A stretch of 64,000 bases of DNA from Armatimonadaceae bacterium (GTDB lineage Bacteria > Armatimonadota > Armatimonadia > Armatimonadales > Armatimonadaceae). Shown piece after piece: positions 53,967-63,327 of the stretch. Position numbers and translations under genes: made by a program. The stretch lies in contig JAUJNC010000003.1 in the NCBI GenBank assembly GCA_030446525.1, positions 1 through 64,000 on the forward strand. The letters run 5' to 3'. The notes under the pieces were generated by a model. That model was not told where the DNA came from. It saw nothing but the letters and a program-made list of their open reading frames with translations, and did not search any database. The number at the start of each line of letters is the position of its first letter. Position 1 is the stretch's first letter.

Positions 53967-53995
53967 ATTTTAACCCAAGTTCTCAATGTTTTCAG
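53967..53995 (-). promoter_or_regulatory. Probable promoter of the dnaK operon
   Basis: On the minus strand CTGAAA (53,995-53,990) and TAAAAT (53,972-53,967) are separated by exactly 17 bases, in an AT-rich 250-bp gap upstream of dnaK. This would leave a leader of about 140 nt. No CIRCE (TTAGCACTC-N9-GAGTGCTAA) or HAIR (CTTGAGT-N7-ACTCAAG) is found. Heat control, if any, must use another mechanism. Confidence 0.45.
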
Positions 53996-54084
53996 GTTAT
54001 ATTAGTACGTTGGAGTCATGTCCCGTTCTTTTACGAAGCTGGAGCGCACCTTAGTTCCTGCTTCGTCAACCACAAAGGGCTGAT

Positions 54085-54690
54085 TTTGGGACGGCGGATT
54101 CCTCACCTGCTATCATCCGCCACGCGGTCTGGCTCTACTTCCGCTTCACCCTCAGCTATCGGGACGTGGAGGAGATGCTGGCCCAGCGCGGGGTATCCAG
54201 GTCAGCTACGAAGCGGTGCGCTACGGGTGCCACAAGTTCGGCCAAGCCTTCGCCAACGCGATCCGAAAGCAGCGGCACCGGCCGGCAGACCGGCGGCACA
54301 TCGGCGCGATAGCGCCCGCGACGAGGTCTTCCTCAGGATCGGCGGCAAGACCCGGTACCTGTTCCGGGCCGTGGACCAGGATGGCGAAGTGCTCGACATT
54401 CTGTTGCTGAGCAAAAGAGACAAGAAGGCGGCCATGTTCTTCCGCAAGCTGCTCAAGCAGCCGGACTACGTCCCGCGCGTGCTGGTCACCGACAAGCTGA
54501 AAAGCTAGCAGCCGCCAAGGAGGTTCTCCCTTCAGTCACGCACCATCAGTACAAACGCGCGAACAACCGAGCGAAGAACTCCATCAACCCACCCGACAGC
54601 GGGAGAGGAGAATACGCCGCTTACGGTAGGCGCTCAAGCGCCGGAATTGTCTGCCTCCGGGGGGTGGCTCTTTTAGTTCTGCCGTGCTGT
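54085..54690 (+). pseudogene. IS6-family transposase remnant, frameshifted
   Basis: Readable in several frames: IIRHAVWLYFRFTLSYRDVEEMLAQRG (54,108 on), QVSYEAVRYGCHKFGQAFANAIRKQR, DEVFLRIGGKTRYLFRAVDQDGEVLDILL with the first Asp of the DDE set, KAAMFFRKLLKQ, VLVTDKLKS with the second Asp, then SVTHHQYKRANNRAKNSHQPTRQRERR. At least four indels. The element lies beyond the dnaK promoter and marks the right side of the stress island. I could not recognise its terminal repeats. Confidence 0.75.
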
Positions 54691-54711
54691 CGCGGTGGGG
54701 GACAGGTGCCC

Positions 54712-55190
54712 TCAGTCTTCGCCGGGTTTCATCAGGGGTGAGGACGGGCTCGCCTTCGTCGCCGGGCCCCACCACGAGCTTGACGCTGTAGTCGGTGGTG
54801 TCGCCCACGTGCAGGATGAGCCGGTACAGGAGAACCGAAACGCTCTTCGTTGCTCCCTTGATGGCCCAGGCGCGCCATCCACAGCAGGTCCCAGAGCCTG
54901 CCTTGCACGTCCTGGATGCCCTGGTAGCTTGGCGGTATCGCCGCCACGTCCTGCCAGAGCGCCGCGGTGACGGCGACCGGCAGCCGGAACCCGGCTTGCC
55001 GCGCCCGCTCGCTCACGTCGAGGAGCACGCCGTCTTGGAGCGCCTGGGCGCGCGTGTAGGTGAAGACGAAGTCCCACTCGTCGTCCTCCTCCTCGCTCCT
55101 TTGTGGGACGGCCGGGCTCGTCAAGGTACTGTGGCGCTGCTTCTTCGGGTGAGGAGGGTTTTTGCTCTTTTCGGGCGCGGGCTCGGGCAT
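54712..55190 (-). pseudogene. DUF6573-family protein, frameshifted
   Basis: ATG 55,190. EWDFVFTYTRAQALQDGVLLDVSERARQAGFRLPVAVTAALWQDV is the family signature, then GRLWDLLWMARL. After an indel near 54,845 the rest (LHVGDTTDYSVKLVVGPGDEGEP) continues in another frame to about 54,712. DUF6573 proteins are typical cargo of plasmids and integrative elements; role unknown. It begins 3 bases after the radC fragment's stop, so the two formed one unit. Confidence 0.65.
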
Positions 55191-55192
55191 GG

Positions 55193-55500
55193 CTATCTCG
55201 CAGCGATGAGTGTGCTCGCAAAAAGGGTAGCAGGAGTGGTGTCAAGGTCAAGGGGCTGGGCTAGAGATAGCCTTTCTGTGCTTGAGCGAGACCCAGCGCC
55301 GGCATCGCCGATGACCACATGGTCCACGAGCGTTATGCCCAGTGGTTCTCCCCACCTCAGAAAGTCGGCGGGTGACCGTCGTCTTCGGGAGACGGTTCCG
55401 CGTCGCCCGAAGGATGGTTGTGTGCGACCAGGATGCTCGCGGCGTTAGCAATGATGGCGGCCTTAAAGACCTCTCCAAAGTGGCAAACAATGTGCTACAG
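55193..55500 (-). pseudogene. RadC/JAB (JAMM) domain fragment, frameshifted
   Basis: Minus-strand text [34 protein letters not shown] contains the JAMM metal motif HxHPSGx(6)D; after an indel come RRLSEVG, then LVDHVVIGDAG, and the end TLIAAR with TAG at 55,193-55,195. The N-terminal half of RadC is absent. Stand-alone JAB-domain RadC copies are common on mobile elements. Confidence 0.65.
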
Positions 55501-55881
55501 TTCTGCATCACCATTCGCGGACACAGCTACGTCCCGGACCGGGTCAGCGCTTTCTCGGGTTCTCCCCTTCCCTGCCCGCAAGCCTGCCCCGCCCCCGCGG
55601 CCCGCGGAAGAAGGAAGGTCTGCCGATGCCGCCACAATCCAACCCAGGCTCTCAGGCAGGAGATCAAGACAATGTTTGAGCCCGGTTGGCTCTGCCGCCT
55701 CGCCTGCAAGAAGCCTATGAGCAGGCTCGTTCCGGTGCTTGCGGTGCGTGCGCGCAGTCTGCCCACACATCGCGCGTCCGCTACTAACCAGACACCCCGA
55801 GCACCCAGTACAACGCAGCAAGGGCGAAACAAAGTGCGGAGGCATCAGCCCAACGAGCCCCGCGCCAAGGAGGGCTATCAC

Positions 55882-56160
55882 ATGAAGCGCACAGAAATGA
55901 CCGAGATGCGAGTCGCTATTTATGCGCGGGTCTCTTCCGAACAGCAGGCGCAGCAACAGACCATCCAGAGCCAGGTCGCCGCTTTACGGGAGCGGGTAAC
56001 TCAGGATGGTTGCCTCTTGGCGGAAGAAAACATCTTCCTCGACGACGGCTATAGCGGCACCACTTTGCTGCGCCCCGCGCTGGGAGCGGCTGCGGGACCT
56101 GGTGGCCACGGGTGGGGGTGAATCGGCTCCTCTATGTGCAATGTCTGTCATCGCCGCTTG
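55882..56160 (+). pseudogene. Serine recombinase (resolvase N-terminal domain) fragment
   Basis: ATG 55,882 after AAGGAGGGC. EMRVAIYARVSSEQQAQQQTIQSQ carries the catalytic serine (YARVSSEQQ), and LDDGYSGTTLLRP is the following conserved block. An indel near 56,080 and loss of similarity after RLLYV (about 56,140) leave roughly 90 residues of a protein that is usually 400-550 long. Probably the remains of the integrase of the mobile element that carried the radC, DUF6573 and lysis genes. Confidence 0.7.
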
Positions 56161-56452
56161 AAAATCCCCATATCGCCGGTACAACCGGAGTTCTCTAATG
56201 GGGCGAACTCTGTGAATTGAGGCCAGTACGCCCCTTCTTCTATGGGATAACCCCACCTTACGTGGTGGATGCCTCTCTATGAGAATGCTGAGCAATTCCG
56301 GCCATTTGAGGAAAATTCAGCCGGCGATGACAGCGGTGCGTATGGCACAACCATACGTGGGCCGCCTCGCGCCCTCACGGGGACCCCTCCCCCATGCGTG
56401 GGGCGGCCTGTCACGCGAGCGTGACGGTAAAGCAAAACCGAGGTCACACGAC
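56161..56452. other. Non-coding stretch before the phage lysis genes
   Basis: About 290 bp with no supportable gene. The only signal is an inverted repeat TGTCACGC-GA-GCGTGAC at 56,409-56,425, shortly before the holin start. It resembles the TGTCACGC-TT-GCGTGACA palindromes in both IS1 copies, which may be chance. Confidence 0.3.
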
Positions 56453-56859
56453 ATGAGCTATCAGTTCCCCAAGCGGGGACGGCTATCCTAATGCTGACCG
56501 GCGTCGGCGTGGCGACCTACTGCAAGGAGCCTGGCGTCGCGCAAGATGCGCACGCAGATGGCCGCCAAGCTCTTCCAGTATGCCGGGGTGCTGGCGATCT
56601 TCGCCGCGGCGTCCATCGTTGCCCACTCGTGGCTGCTCGTGCAGGGCTGCCTGCTCGCCCTGTGCGGCATCGAGATAACCAGCATCTGGGAGAACGCCAG
56701 CAAGCTGCAAAGTGGGGCGTCAGCCTCGGCCCGATCAACGCCTTGATGGAGCGGACCCGGCCCTACTTCGCCCTGGAGCGCGATGCCGCGGGCGAGAAAC
56801 TCGCCGAGCCTGCCGTGACAGGGGCGCCCGGTGGCGCAGGAGGGTCCAGCGATGTCTGA
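56453..56859 (+). pseudogene. Phage holin (toxin secretion/phage lysis family), frameshifted
   Basis: ATG 56,453 gives MSYQFPKRGRLS, one base out of frame with MLTGVGVATYCKE (56,491). A second indel near 56,540 leads to KMRTQMAAKLFQYAGVLAIFAAASIVAHSWLLVQGCLLALCGIEITSIWENASK, with two membrane helices, and a third near 56,710 to WGVSLGPINALMERTRPYFALERD. This matches the Phage_holin_4 type family. Its TGA (56,857-56,859) overlaps the next start (ATGTCTGA), a usual holin-endolysin arrangement. Confidence 0.65.
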
Positions 56860-57481
56860 GACGAAGACGGTTCTCCACGCGCTGAAGGGCGCCGAGCGCG
56901 TCGCCCCCATCACGCTCGCGGCGGATAGAGCCGCGCGCCATCGCTCTGCGGGCGGCCAGCGACGGCCAGAAGAACACCGGGACCGTGCGCGATCACCAAC
57001 AACCGCGGCCCGGCCATCGACTTCTACAAAACCCTGGTCGGCTGGCCGGCCGATTCGGAGATTCCCTGGTGCGCGGCCTTCGCGTGCAGCCGCTACCTTT
57101 GGCCGACCAGCGCCTGGACGCCGAGGGGCCGGACGTGACGCTGCCGGCGCACTTCCCCAGGAGCGCGGCCTGTGCCGCGTACAAGGCGTGGGCCAGCGGC
57201 GCCGGCTGTGGCTGCCCGTGGGCCAGGTCAAGGCGGGCATCAGGTCGCCGCGGCGCGGCGACATGGCTATCTTTGATTGGGACGATCATCCCGGCAAGGA
57301 CCATTGCGGCATCGTGCTGGGGTTCAATCCCGCCAACATGATTGTCGAGACGGTCGAAGGGAGCACGAGGCCGGGCAACGGGGTGTCGCGGGAATCGAAC
57401 TCCGGTGACGGCGTGTTCGAGAAGGACCGGGGCCTTGGGGCCTTCGGGATCGGCGGCGGGTTCGTGCTGATCGATTTCTAG
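56852..57481 (+). pseudogene. CHAP-like phage endolysin (cell-wall amidase/peptidase), frameshifted
   Basis: ATG 56,852 has AGGAGG 8 bases upstream. MSETKTVLHALKGAERVAP, then frame changes near 56,940 and 57,000: AIDFYKTLVGWPADSEIPWCAAFACSRYLW contains the candidate catalytic Cys (IPWCAAF). After another indel near 57,220 the end is intact: SPRRGDMAIFDWDDHPGKDHCGIVLGFN with the candidate His (DHCGIVLG), IVETVEGSTRPGNGVSRE and FVLIDF. The C...H layout matches CHAP/NlpC-P60-like lysins of about 200 residues. With the holin it forms a decayed lysis cassette. Confidence 0.65.
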
Positions 57482-57508
57482 TGGGGGCCGCCGCGCTCCG
57501 GCGCGCGT

Positions 57509-57688
57509 CTAGTCAGTGAACGTGCCCTCGTGCTCCAGGAGTACCCGCGTGATGGCGAACTCTTCGAGGAGTCCGGGCGGGATTTCCGCCAGCTCGTCGG
57601 GGGAGGCCAGGCGCAAGCGCATGTCAGGCTGGAAAATCGACACGCCGCCGCATGGGGGAGGGTCCGGATCGCGATCCGGGTGCGGCAT
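57509..57688 (-). CDS. Small hypothetical protein, 59 residues
   Basis: An open frame too short for usual gene lists, between the endolysin and sulfatase genes. ATG 57,688 to TAG 57,509-57,511. Sequence features: Pro/Asp-rich start (PHPDRDPDPPP), then an acidic amphipathic part (SPDELAEIPPGLLEEFAITRVLLEHEGTF). No ribosome site is visible and no family is recognised. It may equally be a chance frame in GC-rich DNA. Confidence 0.25.
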   Translation of the reverse strand: MPHPDRDPDPPPCGGVSIFQPDMRLRLASPDELAEIPPGLLEEFAITRVLLEHEGTFTD

Positions 57689-57763
57689 GGTTGCCGCGGC
57701 TTGCGTTGGTAGGATTTGGCGTACTCTGTTTCAAACCCCAAAAGGTCAGGCAGAGAAAAGACA

Positions 57764-59151
57764 TGGCTTCGCCCAACATCCTCCTCGTCCATTCCGATCA
57801 GCACCGCTTCGACTGCCTGGGTGTCAACGGGCATCCGCTGCTCGGACGCCGCACCTGGACCGCCTGGCGGGGAGGGCATGAACTTCACCCACGCCTTCAC
57901 CCCCGTCCCGTTGTGCGTCCCCGCGCGCAACAGCCTGCTGCACGGGCAATGGCCGACGGGGCACCTAGCGATCGCCAACTGGGACACCGAGGCGCCCCGC
58001 CCCGCGCCGGAAGGGCTGCCCACATGGAGCCAGGCGCTTTGCGACGCGGGGTACCGCCTGGGCTACGTCGGCAAGTGGCACGTGCATCCCGAGAAAGATC
58101 CCCGCGCGTACGGGTTCCACGAGTATGTCGGCGAGGAAGAATACCGCCGCTGGCGCGCGGACCGGGGGCTTGCGCCGGTCCCGCGGACCAACCGCTGGTT
58201 CGGCGAGGTCGACCCGCACATCCGGCCGGAACAGTCCCGGCTGGCCTGGGGCGCGGACCAGGCCGTGCGTCTGCTGGAGGGGTTCGCGGCGCGGGACACC
58301 CCCTTCTACTTGCGCTGGGACCCCAGCGAGCCGCATCTGCCGAACGTCGTGCCGGAGCCGTACGCGTCCCTGTACCCGCCGTCGGAGATCGCCCCCTGGC
58401 CCAGCTTCCCCGATCCCCTCGCCGGCAAGCCGTACGCGCAGGCGCAGCAGCGGCGCACCTGGGACGTCGAGGACTGGACGTGGCAGGACTGGGCGCCCCT
58501 GGTGAGCCGCTACCTGGGCGAGATCACCCTGCTGGACGCGCAGATCGGCCGCCTGCTCGAGGCGCTGGACCGGCTCGGGCTGTCCGGGCGCACGCTCGTG
58601 ATCTACACGACGGATCACGGGGACATGTGCGGCGGGCACGGGATGATCGACAAACACATGGTCATGTACGACGACGTCGTGCGCGTCCCCCTCATCATGC
58701 GCTGGCCGGAGCGGGTCGCGCCCGGCGGCCGGTGCCACGCCTTTGTCACGAACAGCCTGGATCTGGCGGCGACGTTCTGCGACGTCGCCGGCGCGCCGAT
58801 CCCCCGGACGTTCCGCGGCGGCAGCCTCCTGCCCCTGCTTGCCGGGGGGCAGACCAACGGCCGGCAGGCCGCCTTCTCCATGTACCACGGCAACCAGTTC
58901 GGGCTCTACAGCCAGCGCATGGTCCGGGACCGCCGCTGGAGTACGTCTGGAACGCGACCGCCGAGGACGAGTACTGTACGATCTTGCGTCCGACCCGGGC
59001 GGCTACTGCGCAACTGGGCGGCGGACCCGGCGTACGGGGCCGAGCCGGCGGCGGCTGCGGCAGTGGCTCGCGGCCTGGATGGAGGAAAACCACGACTCTC
59101 TGCTGAATCCATGGACGAAGGCGCAGGCTCCTGGAAGGGCGGAAGGTGTAG
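57764..59151 (+). pseudogene. Arylsulfatase-like enzyme, frameshifted at both ends
   Basis: ATG 57,764: ASPNILLVHSDQHRFDCLGVNG; an indel near 57,845; then GMNFTHAFTPVPLCVPARNSLLHGQ, with the formylglycine motif C-V-P-A-R intact. A long undisturbed frame follows: YVGKWHVHPEKDPRAYGF, WDPSEPHLPNVVPEPY, YLGEITLLDAQIGRLLEALD, VIYTTDHGDMCGGHG. Near 58,935-59,045 the C-terminal part breaks into three frames (VWNATAEDE, YDLASDP, LRQWLAAWMEENHD). Metal-ligand Asp and His positions are present. The substrate may be a sulfated sugar or phenol. TauE/SafE, a sulfite/sulfonate-type exporter, follows directly. Confidence 0.8.
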
Positions 59152-59154
59152 CAC

Positions 59155-60099
59155 GTGGACTCCGCCCGCCGGTGTGGCGCCGGCCCGGGCGGAGATTACA
59201 CACGGCTTTATGTGGCACGACCTGTTCTGGTGGGGGGTCTGGCGGCGCTGGGCCTGGGCGTGGGGGTGATCGCCGGCATGTTCGGGGTCGGGGGCGGGTT
59301 CCTGCTGACGCCGCTGCTCGTGATCCTGTTCCGGGTGCCGATCAACCTGGCCGTGGGCACCGGCCTGTGCCAGATGATCGGGGCCGCCACCGCGGCCCAG
59401 ATACGCTACTCCCGGCTCGGCCACGGCGAGGTGAAGATAAGCTGGATCATGCTGGCGGGCAGCCTTCTCGGGGTCAGTTTGGGGGCGCGCACCGTGGGGG
59501 CGCTCGGCGCCATAGGCACCATCAGCGTCGCCGGACACGCCATCGCGGCGGCCAAGTTCTGGCTCTCGCTGGGTTACATCGTCCTGCTGGGAGGCGTCGC
59601 CGTTTGGATGGCGCAGGACGCCCCGCCGCCCGTCGCGCCCCGCCCATCTTCCCGTCCCGCCCGGCCCGCTCGCGCGCCTTCGCCTGCCCCCCTACACCTG
59701 CCTTCCGAGCACCGGTCACCGGGTTTCCATCCCGGCGCTCGCCTACCTGGGGCTGGGCGTGGGCTTCCTTTCCGGCCTGCTGGGCATCGGCGGCGGCGTC
59801 ATCCTGGTGCCCGTGCTTTTGTACGGCGTCGGCATGCATGTCCGCACCGCCGCCGGCACCGGGATCGGCGTGCTGCTGGTCACCTCGATCGTGGGCACCG
59901 TCGCGCACGCCCGGATGGAGCACGTCGACCTCGGCGTGCGACGATGCTCCTGGTCGGCTCGACCCTGGGCGCGCAGATCGGCGCCACCCTCACCGCGCGT
60001 CTGGACGGTCGCCGCCTGCGCGGCCTCTTCGCCTGCCTGGTCGCCGGCACCGCCGCCATCGTCGCCGTGGACCTGCTGCTCAAGCTGTTCGCGCCCTAG
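59155..60099 (+). pseudogene. TauE/SafE-family sulfite/anion exporter, frameshifted
   Basis: Begins around GTG 59,155. First half: LGLGVGVIAGMFGVGGGFLLTPLLVILF, NLAVGTGLCQMIGAATAAQI, KISWIMLAGSLLGVSLGAR. An indel near 59,680-59,740 shifts to GLGVGFLSGLLGIGGGVILVPVLLYGVG and RTAAGTGIGVLLVTSIVGTVAHA, and another near 59,940 returns to TMLLVGSTLGAQIGATLTARLDG with the stop at 60,097-60,099. Two GxGGGxxxxP repeats, one per half, are the family signature; about eight membrane helices. It lies 3 bases after the sulfatase gene, so export of sulfite or another sulfur anion released there is a reasonable guess. Confidence 0.78.
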
Positions 60100-60123
60100 C
60101 CAATCCGCGTTCGGCCCCACCGC

Positions 60124-60155
60124 GCCCTCACCCAATTCTGGGAGAGGGTGAGGGC
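60124..60155. terminator. Hairpin repeat between convergent genes
   Basis: A perfect 10-bp stem GCCCTCACCC (60,124-60,133) / GGGTGAGGGC (60,146-60,155) with a 12-base loop. It lies between the ends of the exporter and gamma-glutamyltransferase genes, as a bidirectional terminator would. The sequence type (CCCTCACCC...GGGTGAGGG) is a common dispersed palindrome in many GC-rich genomes. Confidence 0.5.
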
Positions 60156-60162
60156 AGAATCC

Positions 60163-61748
60163 TCACGTCAACGCTAAAGCCGACGGCTTGTCCGTCCTTG
60201 CGGTGGTCGGACGCCGCCAGGTTAGCCGTCTTCCAGTTTGTAGATCGCCTGGGCGCCGCCGAAGGGCGCGCGGCTGTTTGATCTGGTGGCCGCGCCCGGC
60301 GAGGTCGTTCAAGACGTCGGGCGCGAAGCCGGCTTCGACACCGACCGCGAGGCCGTGGAGCACCTGCCACGGGGGGCGTCCGAGGCGACCTGGGGGTTCT
60401 GCCCGTAGTCCACGAGCCGGACCATCATCTGGGCGTGGCCCTGGGGCTGCATGGGGCCGCCCATGACCCCGAAAGCTCATCAGCGGCTGCTCGTCCTGCA
60501 TCACGAAGGCGGGGATGATGGTGTGGTAGGGCGATTTCCGCCGCCGACCCGATTGGGATGCCCTTCCTGCAGCGTGAAGCCGTAGCCCCGGTTTTGCAGG
60601 CTGATGCCCGTTCCGGGCACCACGACGCCCGACCCGAACCCCATGTAGTTGGACTGGATGAAGGAGACCATCGTGCCCTCGGCGTCCGCGGTCGTCAGGT
60701 AAACGGTGCCGCCGTGCGGGGGATGCCGAACGCGGGGTCCTGGGCCTTCCGCAGGTCGATGCGCTTGGTACGTTCGGCCAGATACGCCTCGCTCAGCAGA
60801 TCCTGGTAGTCTATGTCCGCGCTGGCCGGGTCGGAGACGTAGCGGTGCGCGTCGGCGAAGGCGAGCTTCATGGCCTCGATCTGCAGGTGCACGCTGTCGG
60901 CGGGAGTCGACCGGGTGGTCCCGGATCGAACAGTGCTTGAGGATGCCGAGCATGAGCAGGGCCGCCAGCCCCTGGCCGTTGGGCGGGATCTCGTGCAGGG
61001 TCAGCCCCTTGTAGTCGAGGGAAAGCGTGTCCTCCAGTCCGCCTGATGGCCGGCGAGGTCGTCCCGGCTCATCAGGCCCCCTGGTCCCGCGCGTGCGCGG
61101 CGATCTTTTCGGCCAGGTCTCCCCGATAAAACGCCTCTCCCAGCGTCTCGGCGATGCGCCGCAGCGACCGCGCATGGTCGGGGAGGACCACCTTCTCGCC
61201 CGGCCGGGGCGCGCGACCGTTCGACAGGAAGGTGGCGACGAACGAGGGGAACTGCTTATACGTTTCCGCGGCCTTTTGCCACTGCGCCGCGGTGATCGGC
61301 GAAACGAGGAAGCCGCCGGCGGCGTACCCGATGGCCGGCTCGAACAGGTCGCCGAACGGCAGCCTTCCGAACCGCCTGGACAGGGCCACCCATGCCGAAG
61401 GGGCGCCGGGGACCGTTACCGCGTTCCAGCCGGTGGCGGGCATGGAATCCAGGCCGGCGAACATCTCGGGGTTCCAGGCCGCGGGGGAGCGCCCGGAGGC
61501 GTTCAGGCCGTGCCGTGTTTGCCCGTCCCAGACGATCGCGAACGCGTCGCTGCCGATGCCGTTGCTGGTCGGCTCCACGACCGTGAGCGCGATGGCCGCC
61601 GCAAGGGCGGCGTCCACGGCGTTGCCGCCCTGGAGCAGCATCCGCAGGCCTGCCTGGGCCGCCAGCGGCTGCGAGGTCGCGACCACATTCCGGGCCAGCA
61701 CGGGCATCCGCTGCGAAGGATACGGAAACCCCAATCAAAGACCGGCAT
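60163..61748 (-). pseudogene. Gamma-glutamyltransferase family, frameshifted
   Basis: ATG 61,748 (MPVFDWGF), an indel near 61,733, then YPSQRMPVLARNVVATSQPLAAQAG and LLQGGNAVDAALAAAIALTVVEPTSNGIGSDAFAIVW, intact to about 61,075. Further indels separate IPPNGQGLAALLMLGIL, HLQIEAMKLAFADAHRYVSDP, the nucleophile segment HGGTVYLTTADAEGTMVSFIQSNY (catalytic Thr in GGT), GSGVVVPGTGISLQNRGYGF, and [20 protein letters not shown] near the end. No signal peptide, so this belongs to the cytoplasmic bacterial subgroup. Roughly six indels. Confidence 0.8.
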
Positions 61749-61815
61749 AGGGCCACCTTACAAGACATTTTCGGATGAGTTCGACAGACTGCCCGCGATC
61801 TCCTCGATCATTGGC

Positions 61816-63327
61816 GGTCAAGGCCCAATACCATTCAAATAAGGACTATAGCCTCCTGGAAGGTCAGTTTGGGCTTGGGTGGATGGGCGTGTTCTGGACG
61901 CTTCAGGTCAAAGTTGCTCATCTTTCGTTTCACCACCCGGGCATTGCAGCGGGCACGACGCGCAGGCAAAGGACGCGACGCGATATCCTCCAGCATGCGG
62001 GCATACACAAGCGGCAGCATCTCCGGCGCTGCCGTCTGAAAGTCCCGGACCGCCTCGCCGATCACCCGGAGCGCGTGCGTAAAGGACAGCCGCTCCGGGT
62101 CCAGATCCGCTTTGATGGCGGCCTGATGCATCAGAAACCGAACGGCCCAATGGGCGATCAGCAGCCCGTAGAGTTCCTGCAACACGCCCACGGGTTTCTT
62201 GCTTCTGATGGGGCCGTCATGAAAGTGCTGATGCACCTCAATCTCGTCGAGGGTGATCTCGATCTCCCAGCGCTCGTGATAGGCAATGGCCCCAACTCTC
62301 GCGCCGGGTAACGATCGGGGTCCAGCAGCGTGGTGATGGTGGTACTGCTGCCCATGGCCCGGCAGATTCGGCTCACAGATCGTGTATTGGATCAAGCGTA
62401 CCAGCAGGCGCTCCGAGTCCTTATGACGCTTCCCCTGCCGCCGCCCTTGGTTGCTGCCGATCCAGACCAGCCAGGAGCCATCTTGAAGGGGGCGCTCGCG
62501 CCCCGGCTGGACAGGGGCGGGCAAGCGGCACAGCACATGGGCATTGCGCTGCCGCACGGCTTTGACACGCTCGAAGCTCCACAGGCCGCGGTCGAAGAGC
62601 AGCAGCATTCCGTCTTTGACCGAGCGCAACAGGCGCCAAGCAACGGCCTTCTCGTCCATCGTGCAGGGCCACAAGCCCGCATCAAAGATGGCATGAGTCC
62701 CGCATTCGCCCAGATAGAGCAGGCGCGCCTTGGGCCAAGCCGAGTCCCCCCGGTTGCCGCGCCGTTTACCGAAGTAGCGAGCGTTCTCAGGCGTGTCCGG
62801 CACGTCGATCTCTTGGCCGTCGAGGGCGACAAGGCGCAAGCCGAAGCGGAACGCGCCGGGAGTATGCTCTGTGGCAAGGGGCCGGCAGACACGGTGAGAC
62901 AAGGCTGCCATAGGACGCACGCCCAGTTGATAGCGCCGGTAGACGAGGGCACTGTCGCGGGGCAGTGCCTCCGGGTCACTCTGCAGCAGGCGCAGTCTGT
63001 GGCTGAGCTTGTGCCAGACAGAGCCGACGGAATCCTTGGCGTACAGGCTCATGGCGATCACCAAAAGGACGATCACCTCCAGGTTGAGTTTACGTTCTCG
63101 CCGGGTGCGTGCGTGCGTCTCTTGCAGTGCCTGCTGAATCGCCGCTCGTGGCACGGCTTTCTCCAGGGCATCGAGCGAGAGTTGCTGACATAGCTTGCGC
63201 CCGGACTGCACGTGTCGTAGGATGAAAGGCATGAGGTGGTTCCTCCGTCCCTGCTGAGTTTGATCGCTCATTGGGGATACGGAGGAACTGCCTCACTGGC
63301 TTATTTGAACGGTATTGGGTCAAGGCC
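61816..63327 (-). mobile_element. IS4-family insertion sequence (61,826-63,317) with 10-bp target duplication
   Basis: 18-bp terminal inverted repeats with one mismatch: CAATACCATTCAAATAAG at 61,826-61,843 and the complement of CAATACCGTTCAAATAAG at 63,300-63,317. A perfect 10-bp target duplication GGTCAAGGCC flanks it (61,816-61,825 and 63,318-63,327). Length 1,492 bp, a single transposase gene on the minus strand. The perfect duplication points to a recent insertion. Confidence 0.9.
61835..63271 (-). CDS. IS4-family transposase
   Basis: 478 residues, reading from ATG 63,271 (an inner ATG at 63,232, MPFILRHVQSG, is possible). An N-terminal IS4 domain (RERKLNLEVIVLLVIAMSLY) precedes the DDE core: first Asp in RLVALDGQEIDVPDT, second in MLLLFDRGLWSFE, and the C-terminal YREK-type box YHERWEIEITLDEIEVHQ. 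Within about 62,290-62,345 the product reads QYHHHHAAGPRSLPGARVG while another frame reads TITTLLDPDRYPAREL, the usual family text; two compensating indels have garbled about 18 residues just before the YREK box. Confidence 0.88.
   Translation of the reverse strand: MSDQTQQGRRNHLMPFILRHVQSGRKLCQQLSLDALEKAVPRAAIQQALQETHARTRRERKLNLEVIVLLVIAMSLYAKDSVGSVWHKLSHRLRLLQSDPEALPRDSALVYRRYQLGVRPMAALSHRVCRPLATEHTPGAFRFGLRLVALDGQEIDVPDTPENARYFGKRRGNRGDSAWPKARLLYLGECGTHAIFDAGLWPCTMDEKAVAWRLLRSVKDGMLLLFDRGLWSFERVKAVRQRNAHVLCRLPAPVQPGRERPLQDGSWLVWIGSNQGRRQGKRHKDSERLLVRLIQYTICEPNLPGHGQQYHHHHAAGPRSLPGARVGAIAYHERWEIEITLDEIEVHQHFHDGPIRSKKPVGVLQELYGLLIAHWAVRFLMHQAAIKADLDPERLSFTHALRVIGEAVRDFQTAAPEMLPLVYARMLEDIASRPLPARRARCNARVVKRKMSNFDLKRPEHAHPPKPKLTFQEAIVLI

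Noticed and set aside
53823..54084. CIRCE or HAIR heat-shock operator upstream of dnaK
   Set aside because: Neither inverted repeat is present, even allowing several mismatches; only a sigma-70-like promoter was kept.
56409..56426. Third TGTCACGC...GCGTGAC palindrome as a shared regulatory site with the IS1 copies
   Set aside because: Different centre and one arm mismatch; in the IS1 copies the repeat is part of coding sequence, so common function is not supported.
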